Shown piece after piece: positions 37,350 to 47,740 of a DNA stretch of 64,000 nt; the first letter of the stretch is position 1, and every line of letters starts with the position of its first letter. The DNA comes from Mauremys mutica (taxonomy: Eukaryota; Chordata; Testudines; Geoemydidae). Under the pieces are notes generated by a model. That model was given only the letters and a program-made list of their open reading frames with translations, was not told where the DNA came from and made no database searches. The stretch spans positions 195,725,415 to 195,789,414 of the forward strand of contig NC_059074.1 in the NCBI RefSeq assembly GCF_020497125.1, given 5' to 3'. The translations under genes were made by a program, and so were the position numbers.

Positions 37350-38284
37350 AGAATCATTAACTATCAGTGTTGGAGGTCATATAGTCCAGTGTTGATTGGT
37401 CAAAGCAGGACCAATCTCCAACTAAATCATCCCAGCCAGGGCTTTGTCAAGCCTGACCTTAAAAACCTCTAAAGAAGGAGATTCCATCACCTCCCTAGGT
37501 AACCCATTCCAGTGCTTCACCACCCTCCTAGTGAAAAAGTTTTTCCTAATATCCAACCTAAACCTCCCCCACTGCAACTTGAGACCATTACTCCTTGTTC
37601 TGTCATCAGGTACCACTGAGAACAGTCTAGATCCATCCTCTTTGGAACCCCCTTTCAGGTAGTTGAAAGCAGCTATCAAATCCCCCCTCATTCTTCTCTT
37701 CTGCAGACTAAATAATCCCAGTTCCCTCAGCCTCTCCTCATAAGTCATGTGCCCCAGCCCCCTAATCATTTTTGTTGTCCTCCGTTGGACTCTTTCCAAT
37801 TTTTCCACATCTTTCTTGTAGTGTGGGGCCCAAAACTGGACACAGTACTCCAGATGAGGCCTCACCAGTGTTCACGTCCCTCGATCTGCTGGCAATCCTC
37901 CTACTTACACAGCCCAAAATGCCGTTAGCCTTCTTGGCAACAAGGGCACACTGTTGACTCATATCCAGCTTCTTGTCCACTGTAACCCCTAGGTCCTTTC
38001 TGCCCTTGTTGCCAACTGCTGCCCAGCCATTCAGTCCCTAGTCTGTAGCAGTGCATGGGATTCTTCCGTCCTAAGTGCAGGACTCTGCACTTGTCCTTGT
38101 TGAACCTCATCAGATTTCTTTTGGCCCAATCCTCTAATTTGTCTAGGTCCCTCTGTATCCTATCCCTACCCTCCAGCGTATCTACCACTCCTCCCAGTTT
38201 AGTGTCATCTGCAAACTGAGGGTGCAGTCCACACCATTCTCCAGATCATTAATGGAGATATTGAACAAAACCAGCCCCAGGACC

Positions 38285-38935
38285 CAGTGGCGGATTAACA
38301 AATTTGCCGCCCCTAGGCCCACAAAAAATTGCCGCCCCTCCTCCCCCGCACCAGCTCACCTCTGCTCCCCCGCGGTAAGCCTGGGAGGGAGGGGGGAGAA
38401 GGGGAGTTGTGGCGCGCTCGGGGGATGGCGGAGGTGGAGGTGATGGTGAGCTGGGGCAGGGAGCGGTTCCCTCCCCTCCCCCCCAAAGAGTTACTCCCCG
38501 CACCCGCTGGCCCCAGGTCACCTCCGCTATCCCCCGAGCATGCCGCTACTCGCTTCTCCCTCCCTCCCAGCACTTTCGCGCAGCAAGCCTGGGAGTGAGC
38601 GGGGAGAAGGGAAGTTGCGGCGCACGCGGGGGATGGCAGCGGTGGAGCTGAGGTGAGCTGGGGCGGGGAGTGGTTCCCGGCCCCCCCCCGGGTTTCTCCC
38701 CGTGCCCGCGGGCCCCAGCTCACCTCTGCTCCACCTCCTCCGAGTGCCGCTACTCACTTCTCCCTCCCTCCCAGCGCTTTCGCGCGGCAAGCCTGGGAGG
38801 AAGGAGGGAAGCGCGGCGCGCTTGGGGGAGGAGGCGGGCTGGGGATTTGGGGAAGGGGCAGAGTTGGGGAGGGGGCAGAGCAAATTTGCCGCCCTAGGCC
38901 TAGGCCTTGTTGGACTAGGCGATAATACGCCGCTG
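38285..38935. mobile_element. Non-autonomous hAT nested in the CR1, 651 bp
   Basis: The ends CAGTGGCGGATTA and (right end, reversed) CAGCGGCGTATTA are flanked by a perfect 8-bp duplication of CR1 sequence, CCAGGACC (38277-38284, 38936-38943). The CR1 text reads on normally once the insert is removed. The interior is very GC-rich and contains about two copies of a roughly 206-bp unit. No transposase. Confidence 0.95.
38377..38796. repeat. About 206-bp tandem duplication inside hAT
   Basis: The phrase aagcctgggag recurs at 38377, 38585 and 38789 (spacing 208 and 204), each time followed by gggag/agaagg-type and ggcgcgc-type sequence and preceded by ccctcccag.-.gc. This gives two tandem units and the start of a third. 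Confidence 0.72.
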
Positions 38936-39998
38936 CCAGGACCAACCCTTGGGGCACTCCGCTTGATACCGGCTGCCAACTAGACATTGATCACTACCCA
39001 TTGAGCCCGACGATCTAGTCAGCTTTCTATCCACCTTATAGTTCATACTTCTTTAACTTGCTGGCAAGAATACTGTGGGAGACCGTATCAAAAGCTTTGC
39101 TAAAGTCAAGGAATAACACGTCCACTGCTTTCCCCTCATCCACAGAGCCAGTTATCTCATTATAGAAGGCAATTAGGTTAGTCAGACATGACTTACCCTT
39201 GGTGAATACATGCTGACTGTTCCTGATCACTTTCCTCTCCTCAAAGTGCTTCAAAATTGATTCCTTGAGGACCTGCTCCATTATTTTTCCAGGGACTGAG
39301 GTGAGGCTGACTGGCCTGTAGTTCCCCAGATCCTCCTCCTTCCCTTTTGTAAAGATGGACACTACACTAGCCTTTTCCCAGTCATCCAGGACCTCCCCCA
39401 GAGTTTTCAAAGATAATGGCCAATGGCTCTGCAATCACATCTGCCAACTCCTTTAGCCCCCTCGAATACAGCGCATCCGGCCCCATGGACTTGTGCTTGT
39501 CCAGCTTTTCTAAATAGTCCTGAACCACTTCTTTCTCCACAGAGAGCTGGTCACCTCCTCCCCATACTGTGCTGTCCAGTGCAGTAGTCTGGGAGCTGAC
39601 CTTGTTCGTGAAGACAGAGGCAAAAAATGCATTGAGTACATTAGCTTTTTCCACAGCCTCTGTCACTAGGTTGCCTCCCCCATTCAATAAGGGGCCCACA
39701 TTTTCCCTGACCACCTTCTTGTTGCTAACATACTTGTATAAACCTTTCTTGTTACTCTTAACATCCCTTGCTAGTTGCAACTCCATTTGTGATTTGGCCT
39801 TCCTGATTTCACTCCTGCATGCCTGAGCAATATTTTTATACTCCTCCCTGGTCATTTGTCCAATCTTCCACTTCTTGTAAGCTGCTTTTGTGTGTTTAAG
39901 ATCAGCAAGGATTTCACTATTAAGCCAAGCTGATCGCCTGCCATATTTACTATCACATGGCATCTTGTACATACGTGACTCAGCACAGCAGACTTCAC

Positions 39999-41529
39999 CT
40001 TAGAGTCATGCAGAGGTGGTTGAAGGCTGTCTACCATCTCTCTCATCATCCGCTGGACTTGCTGATTCACATACCTGCAAGTGTTTTGTCATCCCTGGAC
40101 TGGCAGATGGATCCTGCCAGTGTATGCAATGGGGTTCCTTTTGCCCAAACCCTGTCCTCCATAACCATACTCACAGAGGCTTCATCTCTCAGTTGGCGGG
40201 GAGCTCATTTAGGGGCCTTTCAGACTCAAGATCTCTGGCCAAATCAGGATCTCTCCCTCCACATCAGTATTCAAGAACTTCAACCTATCTGCCCGGCCTT
40301 TCAAGTGTTTCTTCCCCACATTCCAGGTTTTTCTGTAAGAGTGCGCATAGATAACACTGCTACAGTGTTCTATCTAAACAACCAGGGAGGTGACAGATCA
40401 GATCCCAGTGCCAAGAGGCAATGAACCTCTGGTCTTTCTGCATCAGGAACAAGATTACACTCAAAGCATCTCATCTTCCTGAGTCCCAGAACTGTCTGGT
40501 AGACCATCTCAGCAGATCATTCAGCAAAGATACGAATGGTCCCTCAGACCTGACATAGCAAAGTCTATTTTTCAGATATGGGGAATGCCAGAAATAGACC
40601 TATTCACCACCCAACAGAACAGAAAGCGTCACCAGTTCTGTTCAAGAACAGGTCATAGTCCAGGGTCTGTGTCAGATGCCTTCCTTCTGTCCTGGAAAGG
40701 GAAACGTCTTTACACTTTTCCTCCCATCCCTATGGTGGTGAGAGTTTTGAGCAAGCTCAGACATGATCGCTCCATCCTAATTTCGATAGCACCAGTCGGA
40801 CCCCATCAGCATTCATTTTCGGACCTGATGATCCTTTTGATACCATACTTCTCCCTCAGGTTTTGGACATAGTTTGATAGACCACAGGCAGACTCTGCAT
40901 CCCAGCTCTCTTGGTTGACACCTAACTGCTCGGATGATCAGTGGTTAACGCCCCAGGAATCTGTCTGTTCCATTGGAATGCAAAAATGTTATTTTAAATA
41001 TCAGAAAACCCTCCAGCAGGTATGTATACTTCAAAAAATGGAAGATGTCTGTGGTCCCAGCAGAAAGATACCTGACCTTCACAGGCTCTCATTCATCTTA
41101 TTCTGGATTATCGGCTTCACCTAAAGGGAAAAAGACTTTCTGTCCATTCCCTGAGGATTTGTTGGGCAGCTGTCTCCAGATTCCATTCCTCCTGTAATGG
41201 AAAGATCAGTTTTTTCCAACTGTCCTACTCTTCGGCTCTTGAAATGTTTGTACTGGCTCATCTGACTTATTAGGGACTCAATACCATCCTGAGACCTAAG
41301 TTTGGTTCTTGTGGTTTTAATGGGCCCCTCTTTTGAACCTATAGCTACATGCTCATTTTCTCATCTCTTCAATGAAAGTAAAATTCAGCCAGGAGGGTAA
41401 CAGAGTTCACACCTCAAATTTCTCACTAAAGTGGTGTTGGCTTTCCATCTAAGTCCGTTTATATACTTACCAACTCTTTTCCCTAAAACTTACTCTCACA
41501 AAGACGAGGTAAAACTTGATACTTTGAAC
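39999..41529 (+). pseudogene. DIRS RT/RNase H and YR region, degraded
   Basis: DIRS elements encode reverse transcriptase-RNase H and a tyrosine recombinase that integrates a circular intermediate without target duplication (family knowledge). The frame at 40005-40424 includes TEASSLSWRGAHLGAFQTQD, a diverged RNase H start with the usual T-D-A-S core altered, then VRVRIDNTATVFYLNNQGG. After stops, 40585-40872 gives MPEIDLFTTQQNRKRHQFCS and SDAFLLSWKGKRLYTFPPIP, the conserved DIRS RNase H tail. From about 40980 the frame resembles the start of the recombinase (the YFKYQ/YFKKWK area). Stops and frameshifts are numerous. The reverse transcriptase palm is not present anywhere in the window's DIRS blocks. 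Confidence 0.78.
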
Positions 41530-41789
41530 CAGGGGCGGCTCCAGGCACCAGCACGCCAAGCGCGTGCCTGTGGTGGTAAGCCACGGGGGCGCTCTGCCGG
41601 TCTCCGTGAGGGCGGCAGGCAGGTTGCCTTCGGCGGCATGCCTGCGGAGGGTCTGCTGGTCCCGCGGCTTCGGCGGACCCTCTGCAGGCGTGCTGCCGAA
41701 TCCACGGAACCGGGGACCTCCCGCAGGCAAGCCGCCAAAGGCAGCCTGCCTGCCATGCTTGGGGCGGCAAAATACCTAGAGCCGCCCTG
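41530..41789. mobile_element. Non-autonomous hAT in the DIRS, 260 bp
   Basis: The ends CAGGGGCGGCTCCAGGCA and (right end, reversed) CAGGGCGGCTCTAGGTA are flanked by a perfect 8-bp duplication, CTTTGAAC (41522-41529, 41790-41797). Same family as 35884-36239. The GC-rich interior has no coding capacity. Confidence 0.95.
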
Positions 41790-42500
41790 CTTTGAACATT
41801 CGTAGGGCATTAGCCTTCTACCAGAACAGGCCTAACTGGTTTAGAATGTCTCTACAGTTAGTTGTCTCCTTTCTGACAGGATGAAGGGCAACCTGTCACT
41901 TCACAGAGAATTTCTTCCTAGATCTTGTATATTTGTCTGTGCTCAATATTGTTATGGTTCCACTACTATAGAGTTTTAGCACACTCTACAAGAGCACAAG
42001 AACTGCCAGTTGCTTTTTTGGGTCACATTCACATCCGTGACATTTGCAAGGTAGTGACTTAGTTCATATGTACACCGCTCATTGTGCTTTCTCCCAGACC
42101 TAAAGAGATGATGCTAGATTTGGGAGAATGGTGTTTCAGTCCTTGCTTATATAGACTCTGATACCCTCCGCCATCTGCAACTGTTTGTGAGTCACCCAAA
42201 GTGAATGGATGTGTGCAAGAACTCACAAAATACCTGTTTGGTAACTGTTGTTCTCCATGACCTACCCTCCTTGCCTTCTGCACTGGAGTCACAGCACATA
42301 CTGACTTTCAGTGTGAAGGAACTGAGAGTGTCAGGGTGGTCCCCTCAGCTAGCAGCATGGGTGTGCAGCGGGCGCATGCAGTGCCTCAACAGGTATTGCT
42401 ATGGGGAAAAAATTCTCCAGCTTTGTGCACTGATGTGTGTGCACCTGCCATGGAACAGACATTTGCAACGCATCCCAAAGAACAGCACTTACTGAAGAGG
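41790..42500 (+). mobile_element. DIRS-like retroelement, right part
   Basis: It continues the recombinase 3' region (for example aggatgaagggcaacctgtc, gggtcacattcacatccgtg) and ends in a terminal repeat containing atggggaaaaaattctccag, inverted relative to the left end of the element at about 36.35 kb. The exact outer edge was not resolved. Confidence 0.62.
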
Positions 42501-42834
42501 TATATAACCATTTTTATAGAATGATTATTTATGCAAAAGGAATAGGTCTCACATTATTTTCTTTCCTGCATGAATGATGTGTCTCCGTCCCTCCCTCCTG
42601 ATGGGTCTTTGTCAAACTGTGCATCCCACATTTGGGCTGTGTTATGTTGAGAGGTGTGGTAATATCTGCCATGAATCTGCTTAATGTTCTTCCAGACTCC
42701 AACATATGTGATACCCCATTTTCTTTCTTCGGAACTCTTTATAAGAGGCAAATGTGTTTGTATATTTTAGGGCAGGGGAGTCTATAAATTAACATATTCA
42801 GAGTTTTGAACCAAGGTAAAAGTAATTAGCATTT

Positions 42835-43050
42835 ATAGCACTTTTCATCTGTAAAGCTCAAGAGTTCTGTACCGAGGCAAAGAAGCATTATTATCCCCGT
42901 GGGGGGTACAAATGGAGAAACTGAGGCACAGAGATGCTAAATGGCTTTCCAAAGTTATGCAGCAAGTCAAGGGACAGTGCAGGAATGGAGCGCTGTAGAG
43001 AGCTAATTTTCCTCTCACGCCAGGGAGAATCAGGATTGACTCCATTCAAA
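42835..43050 (-). mobile_element. MIR-like CORE-SINE fragment
   Basis: The + strand text attattatccccgtgggg, then gagaaactgaggcacagaga and gttatgcagcaagtcaaggg, is the reverse complement of the MIR core and its flanks. It is old and without a head. Confidence 0.7.
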
Positions 43051-43289
43051 TCAAGAGAGTGTAAAGTGAGAGGAGAATCAAGCTTAAGTCTCCTGACTCT
43101 GAATTCAGTGCTGTGACAGAGAGCTATGTCAGATGTACCTACGCTGGGAAATGTCTGCATTTTGTCCCACTCTTGTCCAGCAAGATGAAGGTGCTAGCAT
43201 TGACCTTGTACATATGTTTTTACTACCATGTAAATCCCTACTGAGATGGCAACAAACTCCAGTTGATTTTTTAGTCAGGAGGCAGTGAG

Positions 43290-43975
43290 CTCTAGATCCA
43301 CAAAGGGACTTAGGCATTGCAGTGCCTAACTCCTAGGCAAGTGAAATTCTCAGCCCTGAGTTAAGCACCCTAGCTCTCTCTACAGTGAGTGGAGAGAGGC
43401 ACGTGCCTAAGAAATGGATCTTCAGCAAGCTGAGTGGAGAGCTGCCTAAGCTAGCCAGGAGTGAAAGGCAGAGGAAAGGGGTGGGGCTTAAGGCCCAGAT
43501 CCATAAAAGTATTTAATGGCCTAATGCCTGCTTATCTGGGCCTTAGGCACCTGTCTGACAGGCCACATAAATGTGCCTCCCTCTGCTCAGGTTCTCCAAT
43601 TCTGAGCCCTCTCTTGGAGGTAGCTCCTAAGCCAGGTCTACTGTTTAAGTAGCCTATGCCCTTTCTCCCGAAAAATGATCCCAGGCTGTCTTTTGTGTGA
43701 GGCCCAATCCTGTAGGTTTGCTGTGAGACCTGCAGGCAAGATGGGTAGGGGAAGGTCTAGTTTGAGAAGGCTGCCATGGCTTAGGCATGAGCTAAGTCTC
43801 CCAGCAGTGCTGTGAGGTAGCACAGCTTTGCACGTGCCTCCTGGCAGAAACTTAGGCACCTACCGGGCTAGGTGGCAGCTGAGTGGTGGTTTTGAGAACG
43901 TCAGTGGCATCTGAATGTTGGACATAGGCACCTGAAGAGGCAGTTAGGCACCTAAGTACCTGTGTGGCTCTAGCC
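43290..43975. mobile_element. MITE-like element, about 685 bp
   Basis: The left end CTAGATCCACAAAGGGACTT and the right end reversed CTAGAGCCACACAGGTACTT form an imperfect inverted repeat, each followed by an AGGCA/AGGTG-type motif. TTAGGCACCTAAG-like motifs recur inside. No target duplication was fixed and no coding region exists. I recall the family from turtles and archosaurs without its name. Confidence 0.62.
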
Positions 43976-46248
43976 CTGAGTTTTTTGACAAGTCTGTCCA
44001 TGATGTATCTGTTCCTCAATGATATTCAAGTATCCTTCTATGGAGAAAAAAAAAGGCTGCTTAAAAATACTGAAAACCACCGTTTAATTGAGCAAATAGT
44101 TTCTGAAAGTAAAAGACGACACTAAAAGTGATTCAGATAACACAGTCTTCAAGGTGTAATGACAAATTGGTAAATTGATACTGTGTGGCTTTGGCGACCA
44201 GCAAAATGTCAGATTTAGCCATATTTTTATTGTTTGAAAAGAGCTAGCCAGATTGTCACTGTTCTCCAAAAATAGTATTAAAAAAAATGTTTGCAGATGG
44301 CCATTTATTATGAGATAATGCCGCTCCACCATGTCGAATAGTGCTTAGCAGTTGGAAAGCACCAAATAGAGCACTAATTAAAGCGTCTGATGTTTTTATG
44401 CATGTTGTCCATTTAAAAAAATAACCCTCTAAATTACCTGGTGACCTGTCAAACAGAAGGCACTCTGCCCATGTATACCTTGCTTTTCTTCAGTCCTCCC
44501 TTGTGGGGTCTACTCACAACAGCTTTCCAGAAAGCACAGCTTTCCCCTTCCTATCTCTAGCACATTTATGTTCTTATTAAGGCAAACAGGCTCTCAGTGC
44601 AGGGACTTAGAGGCCTTCCTGCTAATTGCCAGCTTATAAACTTAATTGGACGGTCTCCCTGGGCACTGTTCCTAAATCAATTAGGCAGCGAGTTGGCTCT
44701 CACCTTTTTCCCAAGTAGGTCGCTTGGAAGTGCACCACCCAAGAGAAGTCAAGCATCCAAATGGGAAGATGTTGACCTCCACAGTTGAAAGTTATCGCAT
44801 TTTAAAATTCATTCTGTATATTACTGTCAAATCTCATCTCTATAGAAGACCATGGTTTTCCCCCATATAGTCAGCTATGCAAATCATAATATGAAGTCCT
44901 CTATTGCTTCAGTGTTCTCTTAGCTTTCTCTCTGCTTGCCACATTAACAAGGTGAAATACTGCACTGATTAGTCCTCGTTGCTGAGATCTGCAATTCTTT
45001 AGGCCTCTGTTAATTAATAATTAATATGCATACAAATTATATAAAAACACATGAGAGGTGTGTGATGGAAAAACAGACATTCAGCCCTGAAAGCTGAAAG
45101 CTATAATTACCTCGCTGGGTTATGCGTTTGTGGAGTAGCTAATGTGCTGTGTTAGGACATGCTCCTGAGAACCTCCCATCAGCAATGTCTGTGTATAACA
45201 GGCTAGTTTAAAGATGCAGTTGTAGTTTCTGAGACAGTGTACATGCTTGAAGTTACATTTGTGCATGAGTACTTTGCTGAATCAGTGTCTATAACCAGAA
45301 TTTCCCTGTATTTGACTCTAAATATCTGTAAATAGGGTACTGTGGCTATTACAGGTTTTTTATATGCGATATGTTAGAATCAGCAGGTCTATACAAAAAG
45401 AATAACGTTTCAGGGCAATACTGCAAATTTGATCCAGTATAAATAGTACTCTCTCTTCAGAGTAATTTGCACTTTTGATTTGCTATAAAGACTGAATTTA
45501 TGGCCTTTCTAAAAATCTGATTTTTTGATTCTACTGCCTGTACCTGCACTCCAAACTATGATTTTAACCCTTTCAGGCCAGGTGATCTTTATGCATAAAC
45601 TTTATCATCAAAGAGCGATTTCCACTATCAGGGTAATCTTCCAGGAAAGCTTAACCCAGTAACTCACATGTATTAACCACACCACATAGTTTTACCCATG
45701 TAACTTTGTATTTCACTGTTGATGGTGGCTACTTTTTTTGCCCATGTGCAGTACTGAAAAAATCTAGGCCCTTGTTATAACCAGTAATAATTTATCTCAA
45801 GATTTTCTAAACTGTTCCATATGAAGGTTAACAAATAATTCCAGTGACTGCGAAAAATAGTTTTTACTTCCAGCTGCCCACTGCAGATATCTGGACAAGT
45901 CTGTGGAGCCTCCAATGCTTTGTCTAGCTAATTTCAATTCAGAAAGATGATGCTACCAATCTTGCCCTAGAGAGAAAGTGTACTACATTAGACTTCATTA
46001 ACATATAAACAAACATTTTCATCTTCCCTTCGCAATTAACGTCAAGATTACTTACCTTGTGCAATACTTCAAAAACATACTATAAAACATTGATGAAGAA
46101 TAAGGACTGCCATAACAATTAAATATTATCATTACCAGAAATACGCACGTATAAACTACATCAATTAAAAACAGCAATTACAGAGGGAAAGTACCCATGC
46201 AATAAATTCAGGTGTGAAATGTAATCTAGTAGGCAAGCGTGTGTTTTC
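43976..46248. other. Intron, nothing assigned
   Basis: AT-rich sequence without a recognisable exon, RNA gene or element edge. Confidence 0.4.
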
Positions 46249-46251
46249 TTT

Positions 46252-46400
46252 GGCCTTGTCTACACTACAAGACTATTTCGAATCAACTTAGTTCGAATTT
46301 GTGGATTCGACCTTATGAAGTCGAATTTGTGTATCCATACTAAATACACTAATTCGAATTTCTGAGTCCACATTCACGGGGCCAGCGTCGACTTTGGAAG
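46252..46400. repeat. Left subterminal TTCGAA cluster of Harbinger
   Basis: TTCGAAT occurs at 46277-46283 and 46292-46298, with further partial or full copies at about 46303-46309, 46320-46326 and 46352-46359. A mirrored cluster lies at 50910-51095. They look like repeated binding sites for an element protein; this role is inference. Confidence 0.7.
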
Positions 46401-46606
46401 TGGTGCACTGTGGGAAGCTATCCCACAGTTCCCGCAGTCCCCGCTGCCCATTGGAATGCTGGGTAGAGCCCCCAATGCCTGCTGGGGGGAGAAATGTGTC
46501 GAGGGTGGTTTTGTGTAAGTGTTGTCATTGAATCGTCAATCACAACCTCCCTCCCTCCCTCCTTGAAAGCGCCTGCGGGCAATCTGTTCGTGCACTTTTC
46601 TGGTCA

Positions 46607-47020
46607 GTGACAGCGCGGACGCTACAGCACTGCAAGCATGGAGCCCGCTGCGATCATCGCCGTTTTCTCCTCCTCGCACTTTATCGTCCACCTCTTCCAC
46701 AGTCAGCTGCTGAGAAATTGGGCTACTTTTCAATGGTGCTGCAAGCACTGGGGGACCATAGGGGACGTTTTACAAACATCAACGTCGGGTGGCCGGGCAA
46801 GGTTCATGATGCGTGTGTTTTCAGGAACTGTGGGCTGCTCAGACGCCTGCAGGAAGGTAGTTTCTTCCCGGACCACGAAATAACTGTTGTGGATGTGCAG
46901 ATGCCTATAGTCATCCTCGGGGACCCAGCCTGCCCGCTAATGCACTTGCTCATGAAGCCCTATACAGGCGCCTGGGACAGCGACAAGGAACTCTTCAAAT
47001 ACCAGCGAGCAGCGTGACCT
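46607..47020 (+). pseudogene. Harbinger transposase, internally deleted
   Basis: The open frame ends with a clear Harbinger (HARBI1-like) DDE segment: GYFSMVLQALGDHRGRFTNI, then NVGWPGKVHDACVFRNCGLL with the second catalytic Asp in VHDA, EGSFFPDHEITV, and MPIVILGDPACPLMHLLMKP. It stops after KELFKYQRAA. The family segment with the first Asp (AIDG) and the one with the catalytic Glu (VVECAFGR) are both missing, and the N-terminal 60 residues of the frame are unlike the family. It is therefore a deletion derivative that cannot be catalytic. An AATAAA-type poly(A) signal lies about 130 bp downstream at 47148. Confidence 0.85.
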
Positions 47021-47740
47021 GTGACTGTTCAGTTTCTTTACAGAGAAGCTGAACCTGCCCCTGTTTCTTTACCCAGTTACTGTTGACTCTCCTCTTCGGT
47101 TACATACCCCGTTCACCCCGTTACCCCCACTTCCAGCACACGTGTAAAAATAAAATACATGTCCCATTATTACTTAACAAAGGTTTCTTTATTCATGACT
47201 TTTTGTGAAAGGGTTGAAACTGGGACGCAGACTGTGCTGGGTAGGGTGTGCGGTGATGTAAAGACCGCCTCTAAACTCAAGGAATGACAGGCTCCTGCTC
47301 CTAGAGCGGTCCGCAGTGCCGGAATGCTTCTTTCAACGGAGCCTGCCATCCCTCTTTATAGAATTCTGTGTGCGGGCATATATGTGACCTTGTGGTGGAG
47401 GAGGACGGATACAGATTCCTCAGCTGCGTGACTCAGCGGTCCAGGACAAGGACCGCTGTATAAGATCTGTAACCGCCCTCCCACGCTGCAAAGTCACATC
47501 TCCCCCGCCCACACAGATCCTGGAAACCACCTCCCATACCGACCAGGGTGCCTACTGACTGCACCGTGTGTGTGACCCGCTGCTGATCCTGCCCCCGTGT
47601 CTGTACCCTGGGAAAGGTGACTGTCCTATGCAATTAACCACCCCCTTCCCCACGCCCCCCATTCAAACATAGTCTTCTTTGAAAAAACATAACGGAAACA
47701 GTAATTAACAGCAAAGCATTTTTATTAATTAAGTAGACAG

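Larger units (their letters stand above)
37350..39998 (-). mobile_element. CR1 LINE inserted in the DIRS element
   Basis: The element is flanked by an 11-bp duplication, CTTAGAGTCAT (37339-37349 and 39999-40009). On the minus strand, frames give in order: the linker before the reverse transcriptase (39382-39972, with RRSAWLNSEILADLKHTKAA), the reverse transcriptase start with NYRPVSLTSVPGKIMEQ and LFLDFSKAFDTVSH (39036-39434), and after a hAT insertion the thumb/C-terminus (37925-38188 and 37422-37865, with [16 protein letters not shown] and [20 protein letters not shown]). The tcatagaatcat tail is at 37345. It is 5'-truncated upstream of the reverse transcriptase, so no intact endonuclease is present, and it carries frameshifts. 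Confidence 0.9.

Noticed and set aside
38249..38987. Proline/serine-rich ORFs on both strands
   Set aside because: They fall within the GC-rich hAT nested in the CR1; the tandem 206-bp core explains them.
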